Source: Coenobita brevimanus (Eukaryota > Arthropoda > Malacostraca > Decapoda > Coenobitidae). From it: a stretch of DNA of 64,000 bases. Positions 1 through 9,849 of this stretch are shown here, piece by piece. The stretch covers positions 23,034,603 through 23,098,602 of the forward strand of contig CM064655.1 of NCBI GenBank assembly GCA_032717465.1. Direction: 5' to 3'. Numbering within the stretch: the first letter of the stretch is position 1; every line of letters begins with the position of its first letter. The position numbers and the translations under genes are program-made. The notes below the pieces were generated by a model that ran no database searches, had not been told where the DNA came from, and saw nothing but the letters and a program-made list of their open reading frames with translations.

Positions 1-124
1 TCTTGATTTTGGTAAAGCTTCCTTCGAGGAGTAGGGATCCAAGGCTAGGCTGCAGTAGTTCAGTACATGTAAAGGCAGAGGACCAGCCTACTTTCCTTTG
101 TGGCGTTATAGGATTGAAAAACTC

Positions 125-200
125 CCGGTCATTTTCCGGGGGTCGAACGCCTCTGACTGAGGCACTCCAACCATTAGATCACAAAGCGCTTTTCTTTGGG
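125..200 (-). repeat. Possible tRNA-derived SINE or tRNA pseudogene
   Basis: Read on the minus strand, the segment has an A-box-like stretch (TGATCTAATGGTTGG) and, about 30 bases on, a B-box-like stretch (GCGTTCGACCCCC), with a CCTCAG string where the anticodon would sit. The pattern loosely recalls tRNA(Glu). The T-stem does not pair cleanly and no CCA-type end or long SINE body was recognised, so it is not a working tRNA. The rest of 1-300 holds nothing I recognise. Confidence 0.3.
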
Positions 201-359
201 TTAGATAACTTTTTCATACTTTCAGCCTTTGGTTCCTTTCCTCTGTATAAATAATAAACATACCTATTTAAACAGTACGTAAATTTTCCGATCTACCAGA
301 AAATATCGATGATCGTGTAAACAGTCACGATTTAAAACGAAGATGGCGGCACTGCTCAC

Positions 360-900
360 CACCCAGTTCCCCCACTCCTTCTCCTTCTTTCTTTCTCCAG
401 CCCCCAGTCCTTCTCTCACTCTCTTCAGTGAGTCCCTTTGCTTCCTCCCTTTTTCTAGTTTTCCCTCTCCCCCTCTAATTCCTGCTCCCGATTCCCAATT
501 CCCAACACTCTCCCATTTCCTTCCAATACTCCTAGACACACTCTGTAGTCCCTTTTCTAACTCCTATTCCCATTCCGTCCCCAAGTTTCTTCCATGACTT
601 ACTCCTACTGCCCTCCTTCAGTTTCCTTTCCATTCCCTCCCTTTACACCAGCCCCCCACCAACTCCCTCCCTCTGTCCCACCACTCACTTCCTCACTCCC
701 TTCTCACACTCTCACACTCCCTTCCCACGCTCCCTCACACCCTTTCCGTATCTCTGCCCTTATTCCTTTCCCCCACTTCCCTTTTCACTCCTTTTCCCAC
801 TCAGCTCCACCATTCTTCCCTATCCTCCCTCCTTTACCGTCCTTCATACTCTCCCATCAATTCCTCTCCCTACTTCTTTTCCCTATACTCTCCCAAACTC
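360..900. repeat. C/T-rich low-complexity tract
   Basis: The plus strand is almost entirely C and T with scattered A, built from loosely repeated CTCCC, CCTTCC and TCTCAC words. Long ORFs on both strands are side effects of the missing purines. No coding signal or clear unit length is visible. The bases from 900 to 1200 are ordinary sequence with no recognised feature. Confidence 0.7.
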
Positions 901-1199
901 AGATACGCACTTCCAACACCCACAACCAAGAAACCTGGCAGACAAGACCCCAGCTCCCGGCCCTTTCCCCAGATACTTATGCCCAGATGGTCGAGGTGAA
1001 GACTTACATGCATAACTGCCTTCCATTCCCGGGTCCTGCCGATCTGATAACTGCTGAATGAGGCTTAATTTCTGACTTCTGGCTTGGCAGGACACAACGC
1101 AGGGTCAATTACTTCATGACTATAAAGTAATTAAGATGCTGGAAGAGCCGACTCAGAGAGACTGTGGAGTTTTAATAGGGGAAGCTTGGTTGGGTATGA

Positions 1200-1870
1200 T
1201 ATTTTCTTCTCCTAGCCCCGTACCTCACCTCGCCACACCACATCCACAGTATACCATCTTCACCTTTTGTTTAGTTGAGGACACCCCTTACATGATGCGG
1301 TATCAGGTAATCGATAGACAGATCATACTACATCTCTCAAATACATCACTTAACATTACAGCACCGTTTAATCCCACTCTTGCTTGGGCACTTCATTTGT
1401 TACTCATCAGCACTGCATCACATCCCTACCAAACCACAAATTCTCCATCATTCAGTGACCCCTGCCTACTGTTGTTTGCACCTCTCATTCCTGCAACTCA
1501 TAAGTACCACACCACATACCACCACACCACACCAAATCGCCACCGCACACCACTCCAGCACACCTCCTTCACAGTTTCACATTATCATACTACCACCACA
1601 CTCTCCCGTCAGTATCTTGCACTCATGATACCTCCCACACACCACTACCACACCACACATTCTTCACCACACCACATCCCACACCTCCAGCACAGCACCA
1701 CATTATCATACCACCACCACCACACCCTGCCCTTGTGCACCCTTCATTTCTGCCACTCATCTAACCACACGATACGTTTCTCCCCTCCCTCATTTCTCCA
1801 CTCACTTGTCAACGCCCCTTCCACGTCCACCGGTTCACCTCACACAACTACAATTACACAGCGTTAATTA
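1200..1870. repeat. CA-rich degenerate CACCAC/CACAC stretch
   Basis: The segment is C- and A-rich with many ACCACCACA, CACACC and ATCCCAC words in irregular order, like a decayed CA/CAC satellite. The 243-codon open frame over it encodes only His/Thr/Ser/Pro-rich low-complexity sequence and is not credible as a gene. Confidence 0.6.
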
Positions 1871-1984
1871 CTCCACTCTCACATTCCATCCTTGCCACAA
1901 AAAGCCATCTCAACCGTAAGGGCACTACCGCAAGAAACCATTACAAAAAAAAAAAAAAAAAAATCTCACATTTTCTCCTATTCC

Positions 1985-2070
1985 CTCCAGACGTTGATTT
2001 AGCAAATGGAGAAGTTAGATATAGCCTTCATTAGCCCATTTACTACCAGATGTCTCCCTCAAAGTGTAAA
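1985..2070. repeat. Fragment of the AATCGTCTGG palindromic repeat family
   Basis: It contains CCAGACGTTGATTTAGCAAA, then GTTAGATATAGCCTTCATTAGCCC (2014-2037), which is the reverse complement of the central motif seen at about 4814 and 6551, then CCAGATGTCTCCC. It is a degraded copy of the family best seen at 58983-59189. A poly-A run lies just upstream at about 1946-1963. No gene is seen from 1870 to 2615. Confidence 0.5.
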
Positions 2071-2614
2071 TAAATAAACTGATAAATAAATGAATGAATA
2101 AATAAAATAAATAATAAAAACATAAATAAATATGTACGTGTGTAGGTAGAAGAATAAGGCAAAAATACATTCTCGGGTTGAAGGAGTTAAATATCATCAC
2201 TGATTGGAGATAACTATTAGCTTCTTCACGATGAGAGGTCTCTCTTAAACAGGTATAATTGTAAGGCAACATGAAGAAGAATATAAAACAGGTGCCATAC
2301 GGTGACGGGGTTAAGGAAAGAAGTATTTAATCCTAACAATACAATGACGTCTTTATATTTTTACAGGGAAGACCTCTCGTAGTGACAAGGCGAGGGGTGG
2401 GGAGGGGAGGGCTTTAAAAACATCTAGAGTAACTGTCGTACTTTTGAGTTTTACATTTCCCTGACACTTAGAGGGCAAAAAAAAGTTCAGTATCTAGACT
2501 ATCACTCCCGTCACTACTACTGATATTAATACATTATTATACCAGCACACTAAGGAATCACTAACATATTAGCATCAGATGACTATTTCCTACCACCAAG
2601 TATGGGGAGGGTAT

Positions 2615-2615
<1 letters not shown>

Positions 2616-2654
<39 letters not shown>
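2616..2654. repeat. (AC)n microsatellite
   Basis: Uninterrupted alternating A and C for about 38 bases. Confidence 0.95.
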
Positions 2655-2658
<4 letters not shown>

Positions 2659-2754
2659 CAAAGTAGGAAAACTATCCTTAGAGTGCCACGTGAAAATCGG
2701 ACACAGCTTCCACTAATCACTCCGACCTTCGATGTTCGAATCTCAGCAGCACAG

Positions 2755-3300
2755 CATGTAAGCACACCACACCACGAATCAGATCACAGTACCACACATT
2801 TCCACGTCCTTCACCACCACACCCACACCATCCACCATACCCACACCATCCACCACAGCCACGTCATCCACCATACCCACACCATCCACCACACCCACCA
2901 CTTCACCTTCAGACAACCGCAACATTATCTCTCCCATACCACAGTTCACCACTTTTCCAACACACCACACCCCCAACATCCCCACACAACACCACATTCC
3001 CCACTACAGCCCCACTGGAACACTATCACCACTCCCACACCACACCACTTCCTCTACACCACGCGACTAGCACCTCCTCCATTTCATTCACACCAACAAC
3101 TTTCCCACACCACACCACCACTGCCCTCACACCAAACCATCACAACACAATAACCCTCAGCACAACCTCACCTCCCTCACACACAATCTCCATTCCCATA
3201 CCACACCACCATTAGAACGCTACATCACTCCAACACTACCCCCACACAACCCCACTACTTCCACACACCAGCAGCAGCACCACCACCACCACAAGCCCTA
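2755..3300. repeat. CAC-rich degenerate tandem stretch
   Basis: Repeated ACCATCCACCACACCCACACC words occur at 2815-2905, followed by a longer CAC-rich stretch similar in composition to 1200-1870. The 156-codon ORF over it is mostly His/Thr and is rejected as a gene. Confidence 0.6.
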
Positions 3301-3460
3301 CTGCTCTTCGTGACGTGGACTCCAGCAACGCTGTGGAGATGGAAAACGCAATTATGCAGGTCAAGAGGTTGTACGGGAGACAGGCAGGCAGACAGACTGG
3401 GTGGAAGATACAAAGATTTCGAAAAGACCACAGCAAGCAACAACATGAACAGGGTTACGG

Positions 3461-3525
3461 GTTGTTGTTGCTTTTGTTGTTGTTATTGTTGTTGTTGTTG
3501 TTGTGGTGGTGGTGGTGGTGGTGGT
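3461..3525. repeat. Compound (TTG)n-(TGG)n microsatellite
   Basis: TTG repeats with small interruptions pass directly into TGG repeats. The stretch from 3526 to 4560 holds a 20-base poly-T run at about 3788-3807 and otherwise nothing recognised. Confidence 0.9.
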
Positions 3526-4575
3526 CCCAGGCTCATCTAAAACGTGAATTCGGTAGACTTTTATGTTGACCTTCTCCTGGAGTTTACGCTCCTTTTGGGG
3601 GATAGGGAAGTAACCGAGGGACGTTTTTATTACTGGGCAGTTGAGCTACTCGGTATTATCGATGCCACCACAAAAAGGCGTCCCTTTCCTGCACCGATAA
3701 TACGGCTAGGTGGAGGATATACCGAGATTCTGGGAGAGACCACAGACAAAGCGGCAAAGGTCACAGACAATGCAGCAAAGAAAAAGTTTTTTTTTTTTTT
3801 TTTTTTTATATATGTGCAAAAAGAGACAGTAAAAATCACAACAACATAGGACACAACAAGCAGTAAACATTATTTTAGAGACAGATTTTAGCGGCATAGA
3901 AAAAAAAAATGTGCATCATTCATAGAATTGGCAAAGATCAAAACCAGCACAGGGAATAAAAAGAAGTTTTACATCATTATGCAAACACGTAAACAGGCGT
4001 GTGGGTACACATGACGAAAGTGAAATGTGTGGAATGTTTACTGGAAGTGAATTACGAAAAGAAAAACTTGCTATGATTAAAAGATCGATATGGGAATATG
4101 TGATGAGAGCTTTTATTGCTAAGGCTTTCCCACGGTAAAATACAACCGTCTAGCATTAACCAAAACTAAATAACTGAGGGATTTAGGAGCCTCACTTGCT
4201 CCTCTTCCTGTATTTCTCATCTAACATCCTTGTAGCTCCCTGTTTGTTATTTTATGTCTTTTTGATGTTGCTATTACGCTGCATAAACAATCCACAGTGT
4301 ATATAATACGTTAAAAAATAATAACATGAAAAAGCAGTCGTATTTAAACCTTATGCAAGAAATAAACCCGTGAAGGAAGAAGGATCAGTCATCTTAACAC
4401 TGGAGTACTTGACCCTAAGAGAAATGAAATAAAAAGGAAAAGAAAAAAGAAAGAAAAAGAAAAGAAAGGTAGCTCCTAATCGTGAGTGTAATGCCTTCGC
4501 TGGCTACTTGATCCTCCAACATTACGATCCAGTTCCCCACCAGTCACGAACCGATTCTGGGCTGAAATTAGTCTC

Positions 4576-4715
4576 GTTCCCCTGAAAAACCATAAATTCT
4601 CCTGTGGTAGTTTCAGTTCTCTTCAGATACTATTTGTTCTTGTAAGATACTTCAAGTTCCCGTAAGAAATATTTAGTTCCTGCAGGTTAAATATAGTCCG
4701 TTTGAGAATAAGGGA
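4576..4715 (+). repeat. Degenerate tandem repeat with exact 20 bp period
   Basis: Seven consecutive 20-base units start at 4576, 4596, 4616, 4636, 4656, 4676 and 4696. Most open with GTTC(C/T) followed by TGTAAG-like and then A/T-rich sequence. Units 4 and 5 (GTTCTTGTAAGATACTTCAA and GTTCCCGTAAGAAATATTTA) show it best. Sequence has diverged while the spacing has stayed exact, with no indel in 140 bases. No function is known to me. Confidence 0.55.
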
Positions 4716-4719
4716 TGTT

Positions 4720-4900
4720 TAATTCCTTCACTACGGTGATCCGTTTGTATAGTTAGTTCTTGCTGCTTCCAGACGGTTTTAGTCAACTTAAGAAAAACTT
4801 GTGTTACTGATGGGGTTAATGAGGGCAATATCTAATCCCATCATTTAAAAAATCCCTCAAAGCTCAATGAAATCATCTGGTGGTGGCTTGGGTAACAAAT
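4720..4900. repeat. Copy of the AATCGTCTGG palindromic repeat family
   Basis: The left arm has TTCTTGCTGCTTCCAGACGG followed by a TTTTAGTCAACTTAAG stretch. The right arm has CTCAATGAAATCATCTGGTG. Between them lies the central motif GGTTAATGAGGGCAATATCTAATC. The two arms are imperfect reverse complements. Confidence 0.55.
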
Positions 4901-4965
4901 GTACGCCGTCTTTCTGAAGGGGAATAACTCTTCAGAAAGATACTGAATTCCCCTGAAAGTATTCT

Positions 4966-5066
<101 letters not shown>

Positions 5067-5079
5067 AACAATGCATTTC

Positions 5080-5230
5080 TGTAGTCTTGTTGCTTCCAGA
5101 CGATTTTCTTAAACTTGCAAGGGCCCACCAGGAGTCCAGGGGTTGATGAAAACTATAATCTAAACCTCTGCAATGGCAAATATCAATCCTAAGCTTACTA
5201 AAACCGTCTGGGGATGGTAAGAAGTAAACA
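5080..5230. repeat. Copy of the AATCGTCTGG palindromic repeat family
   Basis: The left arm CTTGTTGCTTCCAGACGATT faces the right arm CTAAAACCGTCTGGGGATGG, with TCTTAAACTTG facing CTAAGCTTACT inside them. The arms are imperfect inverted repeats about 35-40 bases long around a roughly 70 base centre. Confidence 0.55.
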
Positions 5231-5239
5231 ACAAAGACG

Positions 5240-5575
5240 TTCTTAGGTTCCTTCCTTCCTTCCTTCCTTGCTCTTTTTTTTTTTCTTCCTTCCTTCCTTC
5301 CTTCCTCTTTTTCCTTTTTCTTTCTTTCTTTCCCCCTCCCTTCCTCTGTCTTTTCTTTCCTTCTTTCTTCCCCCCTCTTTATTTTTTCTTTTCTCCTTCC
5401 TTCCTTTATCTTTCTTTCCATCTTACTTTCTTCCTTCTTTCCTTTCATTCCCTCCCTCTATCCTTTGTTCCTAGCATCACTGTCTCCTTTGTGATCTGTT
5501 CCCCCACCCCCTCCCCTCATCTCCTGTCCTCTCCCCTCCTCTTCTCCCTCTTTCCCTTATTCCTTCAGCGTTTCA
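5240..5575. repeat. (TTCC)n-like pyrimidine tract
   Basis: TTCC and TTTC words dominate on the plus strand, with T runs and CCC runs. It is a long pyrimidine-rich block without a fixed unit. 5576-5882 holds no recognised feature. Confidence 0.8.
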
Positions 5576-5881
5576 TTTTACTTTAACAAGAACATTTTAA
5601 AACTACCTACAGTATTTGACTCTAACAGACAGAAAGAAATGGCAGAGTTAAGAGAGATTCAACTGAGCTATTTTGACGTCAACGCCAAAATCGCGATATT
5701 ATTTAAACTCGGCGTCTTTGGTACATAAGTTTGGGTTCGTAAATATATAGCTTTTTTATTTTTCGCGTCCGCCCAACCACGTATGGTGAGTAAGCATAAC
5801 ATGAGCAATATTAAAAAGCAAGAATTGTGTAGTCAAAAAAAAAAAAAAAACGATTAAATATGAATTCTCTCTAAACTGCCG

Positions 5882-5982
<101 letters not shown>

Positions 5983-6477
5983 ATAAAAATGACGTCCCTC
6001 TAAACTGCCGACTTGCGTTATAGTTACACTTCGGTAGCGTTATCACAGCTTGTTTCTATACACAACTAGCACGAATCCATAATATGGGTGAATGGAGACT
6101 GCATTTGGTCTCTTCACTACGAATCGTCGCTATTAAGCAAGGTAAAATCGCATGGCGGAGGCATAAATAAAACAAACCCTTCCAGCAACACGAATTCTAG
6201 TATTCCTGCTACTGCCAGATAATTTCATCCAAAGAGAGACGTTTCGTTGTAAAGGAGATAAAAACAATTCACTTTAGGACACTGACGCCATATTTATCGT
6301 ACTTTGGCTCCCTCCGGTGGAATGACATCAGTGTAATGGAGACGTCTCGAGGTGAAGGAGGTAAAGAGACATTGGAGGTTAAGAAACAGGACGAAAAAAA
6401 AAAATTATTAGTCTGATGGTAAGGCTACAACGCTTAAACGATAGTCACTTAACCACTGCACCCAAAGGAAGTATCTG

Positions 6478-6645
6478 TAATTCTGGTTTTATTCTCGCTT
6501 TCTCCAGACGATTTTATTCAGCATAAGAGAGGATCTAATAGCGGTGGGAGGGTTAATGAAGGCTGCATCTAACACCTCCAGTCTGAAAAGTCTCTCCTAA
6601 GAGGAAGAAAATCGTCTGGAAATAGAAAGAATAGTAAGAAATGCG
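6478..6645. repeat. Copy of the AATCGTCTGG palindromic repeat family
   Basis: The left arm runs TTCTCGCTTTCTCCAGACGA then TTTTATTCAGCATAAGAGAG. The right arm is CTCTCCTAAGAGGAAGAAAA then TCGTCTGGAAATAGAAAGAA, the imperfect reverse complement. The centre holds GGTTAATGAAGGCTGCATCTAAC. This is one of the clearest copies of the foldback. Sequence from 6646 to 7179 holds a T run at about 6689 and nothing else recognised. Confidence 0.6.
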
Positions 6646-7177
6646 TTAACTGTTCAAAAGGTTAGTCCCTCTCCATCTGATGACGCTTTTTTTTTTTTTT
6701 TTTGACTCTACTAACCACAGGACGCACCAAATAAACTCTAAGTGCTTTATTTACGCTACTCCTAGATGGTTTTATTAGGGGTAGGGAGTGAAAAAGTTAA
6801 CGCAGATGGACGTAAAAGTTGCAAAAGAACTATATACAAACATCTGAAATAACGCAAAAGAGGTAAAAAATATCAGAAGTACGAAAAGTACCAGAGACTT
6901 ACATAAAATTGAAATATAACGCAGAACGACGTAAAATTGCCTAATAATATAATACAATACAGAAGTAAGGAAAAGTTTGTAAGAATTCAATAAAAATGTA
7001 ATTCTCTTGTATCCTGGGAAAAATGCAATTCAATTCTGTGACTATAAAAAGAGGACAGTGAGGCGGTCATGCTCAACAAGGCCTGACAACACGCGAGCAT
7101 GACGCAGGACTTGGTGGTGTGGGGGAGTGTGGGGATAAGGAGGGGCAGAAAGAGGTGTACAGGAGTGTGGGTGGTTG

Positions 7178-7179
<2 letters not shown>

Positions 7180-7245
<66 letters not shown>
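7180..7245. repeat. (AG)n microsatellite
   Basis: AG dinucleotides with one extra A near 7210. Confidence 0.95.
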
Positions 7246-7248
<3 letters not shown>

Positions 7249-7960
7249 GTAGGAAAGTGTAAGGGAGAGGGAGAAGGCGTACGAGCGTAAGAGGTATGTA
7301 AGAGAGAGGGGGAGAATGGATGCATGTGGAGGAGTGTGTGGGGAGTGGAAGGGATATGGGAAAGTATGAAAGAGTGTGAGAAAGTATGAGGGGGGGTAAT
7401 GACGGAGAGCGTGAGGAGTTGTGCATGTGTGTGGGGAAGAAAAATGGGCTGGGGGGATGTGGGAGGCTAGGGGGGAAAGGTGTAGTTGTGTGGAGGAAGG
7501 AAGGGGTGTGGAAGAGGAGGTGTATGGGTAAGTGTATGAAATAAAGGGATGAAGTGTGGGCAATGTAAGGCTGAGTGTGGGAAAATGCGGAGTGTGTTTA
7601 ATCTACTGCGGTGGAGGGTATGGGGATGAGAGTGTGAGAGAGGGGGAAAGTAGGGATGAGGAGAGTGAGAGAGGGGAATCTAGAGTGTGGGGAGGGAGAA
7701 TGTGGGGTGGTGTAAGGAAAGAAGTGGAACTGTGTGAGGTTGCATAGGGAGCTGAAGAGGGAGGGCGTGTAAAGCTAACTAGTGTTTAGGGAAGGGTTGG
7801 GTGTTTGGGGGTTGGGGAGACAGGGAACGAGCGAGGTAGATAGGGAAAGCGGGGTTGAATAGTGCTCAGGATAAGGAGGGGTGCGGGACTGTGTAGTATC
7901 TGGGAGAGGTAGGGGTGCGAGGATGTGTGGGCGAAGATGCGGGAGTGAGTACTTCTTCAA
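7246..7960. repeat. G-rich GTGTGG/GAGGG low-complexity region
   Basis: The plus strand is dominated by G with GTGTGGG, GAGAGGG and AAGTGTG words at irregular spacing. ORFs on the minus strand here are Ser/Pro/Leu-rich artefacts of the composition. 7971-8268 passes into TATC/TACC tetranucleotide-like sequence. Confidence 0.65.
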
Positions 7961-8260
7961 ACTCTACTTAAAGGTACAGGGAAGGACTCCAAATAAACAA
8001 CACCCTTTACCTTTACCTGTATCTTTACCTTTCCACCTATCCATCTACCTGATTGTTGTCACTCACCATCTCTGTGTATCCGTCTAATCCTCTATATATC
8101 TGTCTACAAAACTTATCTATTTCGTTCCATGTTGACTCTCCACCAGCCTATATACCTGGGTGTGCTCTATCAATCTACATTTATCTATCTATTTTTCTGT
8201 CGCCCTAATTATCTGTCCATCCATCCGTCTACCTATCAGTTTATCTACCTATCTATATCT

Positions 8261-8583
8261 CTCTATATCAGTGGTTCCCAACCTTTTTGGTCCTGTGGCC
8301 CCCCGAGAAAATTATGAGAAGCTCCATGCCCCCTATATACTCAGATCGTATATTTATATATTTTTAATATTTGATATTGTGCAGAAAACGGTAATTACCC
8401 CAATATACTTAAGGCTAAACTAGCACAGTAAGGTATATTTCATACTTGATTTCTGTCGGGTTTTACCCAGACCAAAGACCTTATAATATCTTATATTACC
8501 AATAAGGCCCATGGCCCCCCAGTCAATGTCCCATGGCCCCCTTGGGGGCCATGGCTCCCAGGTTGGGAACCGCTGCTCTATAT
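8261..8583. mobile_element. Non-autonomous hAT-type element with 8 bp TSD
   Basis: The element proper is 8269-8575 (307 bp). It starts CAGTGGTTCCCAACCT and ends AGGTTGGGAACCGCTG, which are inverse of each other with one mismatch. This terminus closely resembles the well-known Charlie-like hAT end. It is flanked by a perfect 8 bp duplication CTCTATAT (8261-8268 and 8576-8583), the duplication length used by hAT transposases and fitting the nTnnnnAn preference. Subterminal C-rich and G-rich tracts (TGGCCCCC and GGGGGCCA) extend the inverted symmetry. There is no transposase ORF, so it is a MITE-like passenger that needs an enzyme in trans. Confidence 0.85.
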
Positions 8584-8741
8584 GAATCCCTCTCTTTCTG
8601 TGTATCTATTTATAACTATCAAGCCACGGTATCTATTATCAGTAAATCACCTGCCAAATTGCTATGATTAAGAAGCAAGTATTTCCTGAAGGTGAGGGAC
8701 GGGGAGTGGCTCTGACATAGACACAAGGCAAGGTTGAGGAG

Positions 8742-8743
<2 letters not shown>

Positions 8744-8802
<59 letters not shown>

Positions 8803-9018
8803 AGAGGAGGAGGAGGAAGAGAAGGATGGGGGAAGAAATAAACGGGGAGTGGCTGTGACCTTGTATGGGAGGAAGACAAGGTTGAGTAAAGAGAGGAGGA
8901 GAAAGGAAGAGAGGTGGAGAGGGAGGAGGGGAGGAGAAAGAGACGGAAAGGAAAACTGAAAACATGAGAGAGGAGGAATGAAGAGGAGACGAGGAAGAAA
9001 AGTAGGAGGAGGTAAGGA
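8744..9018. repeat. (GA)n microsatellite passing into purine-rich DNA
   Basis: Pure GA covers 8744-8795. From there to 9018 the plus strand is almost only G and A (GAGGAGGAAG words). It abuts the CR1-like LINE, whose 5' end cannot be fixed within this tract. Confidence 0.85.
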
Positions 9019-9828
9019 ATGATATGGAGAACAAAGGAAGGAAAAATAATGGAAGGAAGAGAAGGAGAGGAGAGAGAAATCTTGACAAGGGAATTGTTGG
9101 AGGAGATGTTGGTGGAGAAAGAGAAAAAGGCTGAAGGTTGGACACTAGTTAACAAGGGTGCAACGAAGTTCACTCTTAAGAAGCAACCGGAAGTTAAGAC
9201 CACTAATGCCTTCGACGCACTACGGGACGAATGTGAAGGGAAGGCAGAGAGGGAAGTAGAGGAGAAGGAAGGTGAGAGAACTTCCAGTACAGGTAAGTAT
9301 AATCAGAACAAGAAAGATAAGAAAAATGTTGTTGTTGTTGGAGACTCCCAGGTGAGATATCTGAACAGGGCCATGTATACTCCACTCACTAAACATGTGT
9401 GTCTTCCAGGGGCCAGGGTGGCTAATGTGGTAGAAAAAATGTCAAATATCGTAAAGGAAAGTGGTCACAAACCCACTGTGTGCCTCAGTGTAGGAGGCAA
9501 TGATATTAATAGCCGTAAGAGTGAGGTACTGTGGAAAAGGTACAAGTTGATGTTAGAAAAGGTTAGGGAGAGGGGAGGAACCCCTGTAGTGCTTGGTGTT
9601 TTACCAAGGTGGCGGGTTGGAAGGGAATGGTTGAGCAGGGCAATAGGGTTTAATTGCCGCCTTGAAAGGTATTGCAAAGATAATGCAATACCTTTCATAG
9701 ACAGCTGGGACCGGTTTTATGGACGGAGTGCCTTGTATAGTTGGGATGGGACTCATCTTAGCAGGCAGGGAGTTACTGTTTTACCTGGAATGATAGATAG
9801 GGAGTTGGAGGGATTTTTTCGAGATTGA
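9019..9828 (+). CDS. LINE ORF1 protein with SGNH esterase domain
   Basis: This 269-residue frame starts with an acidic/basic charged N-terminal third (residues 1-105). The rest is an SGNH hydrolase fold: block I GDSQ with the nucleophile Ser110, the GGND block at 159-162, and the DGTH block with Asp243 and His246. All expected catalytic residues are present. In CR1-type elements ORF1 is an RNA-binding or esterase protein that joins the retrotransposition particle; the substrate of the esterase is not established. The ATG chosen is the first of the open frame, but the upstream sequence is purine-rich repeat, so the true start may lie elsewhere. It is uninterrupted, unlike ORF2 downstream. Confidence 0.75.
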   Translation: MIWRTKEGKIMEGREGEEREILTRELLEEMLVEKEKKAEGWTLVNKGATKFTLKKQPEVKTTNAFDALRDECEGKAEREVEEKEGERTSSTGKYNQNKKDKKNVVVVGDSQVRYLNRAMYTPLTKHVCLPGARVANVVEKMSNIVKESGHKPTVCLSVGGNDINSRKSEVLWKRYKLMLEKVRERGGTPVVLGVLPRWRVGREWLSRAIGFNCRLERYCKDNAIPFIDSWDRFYGRSALYSWDGTHLSRQGVTVLPGMIDRELEGFFRD

Positions 9829-9849
9829 GAAGTAGGTGTACAGGAAGAT

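Noticed and set aside
1136..1867. 243-codon ORF
   Set aside because: His/Thr/Ser-rich product from CAC-rich low-complexity DNA; no domain and no codon structure.
6430..6480. tRNA-like stretch GGGTGCAGTGGTTAAG on the minus strand
   Set aside because: An A-box-like match is present but no B box at the right distance and no pairing arms.
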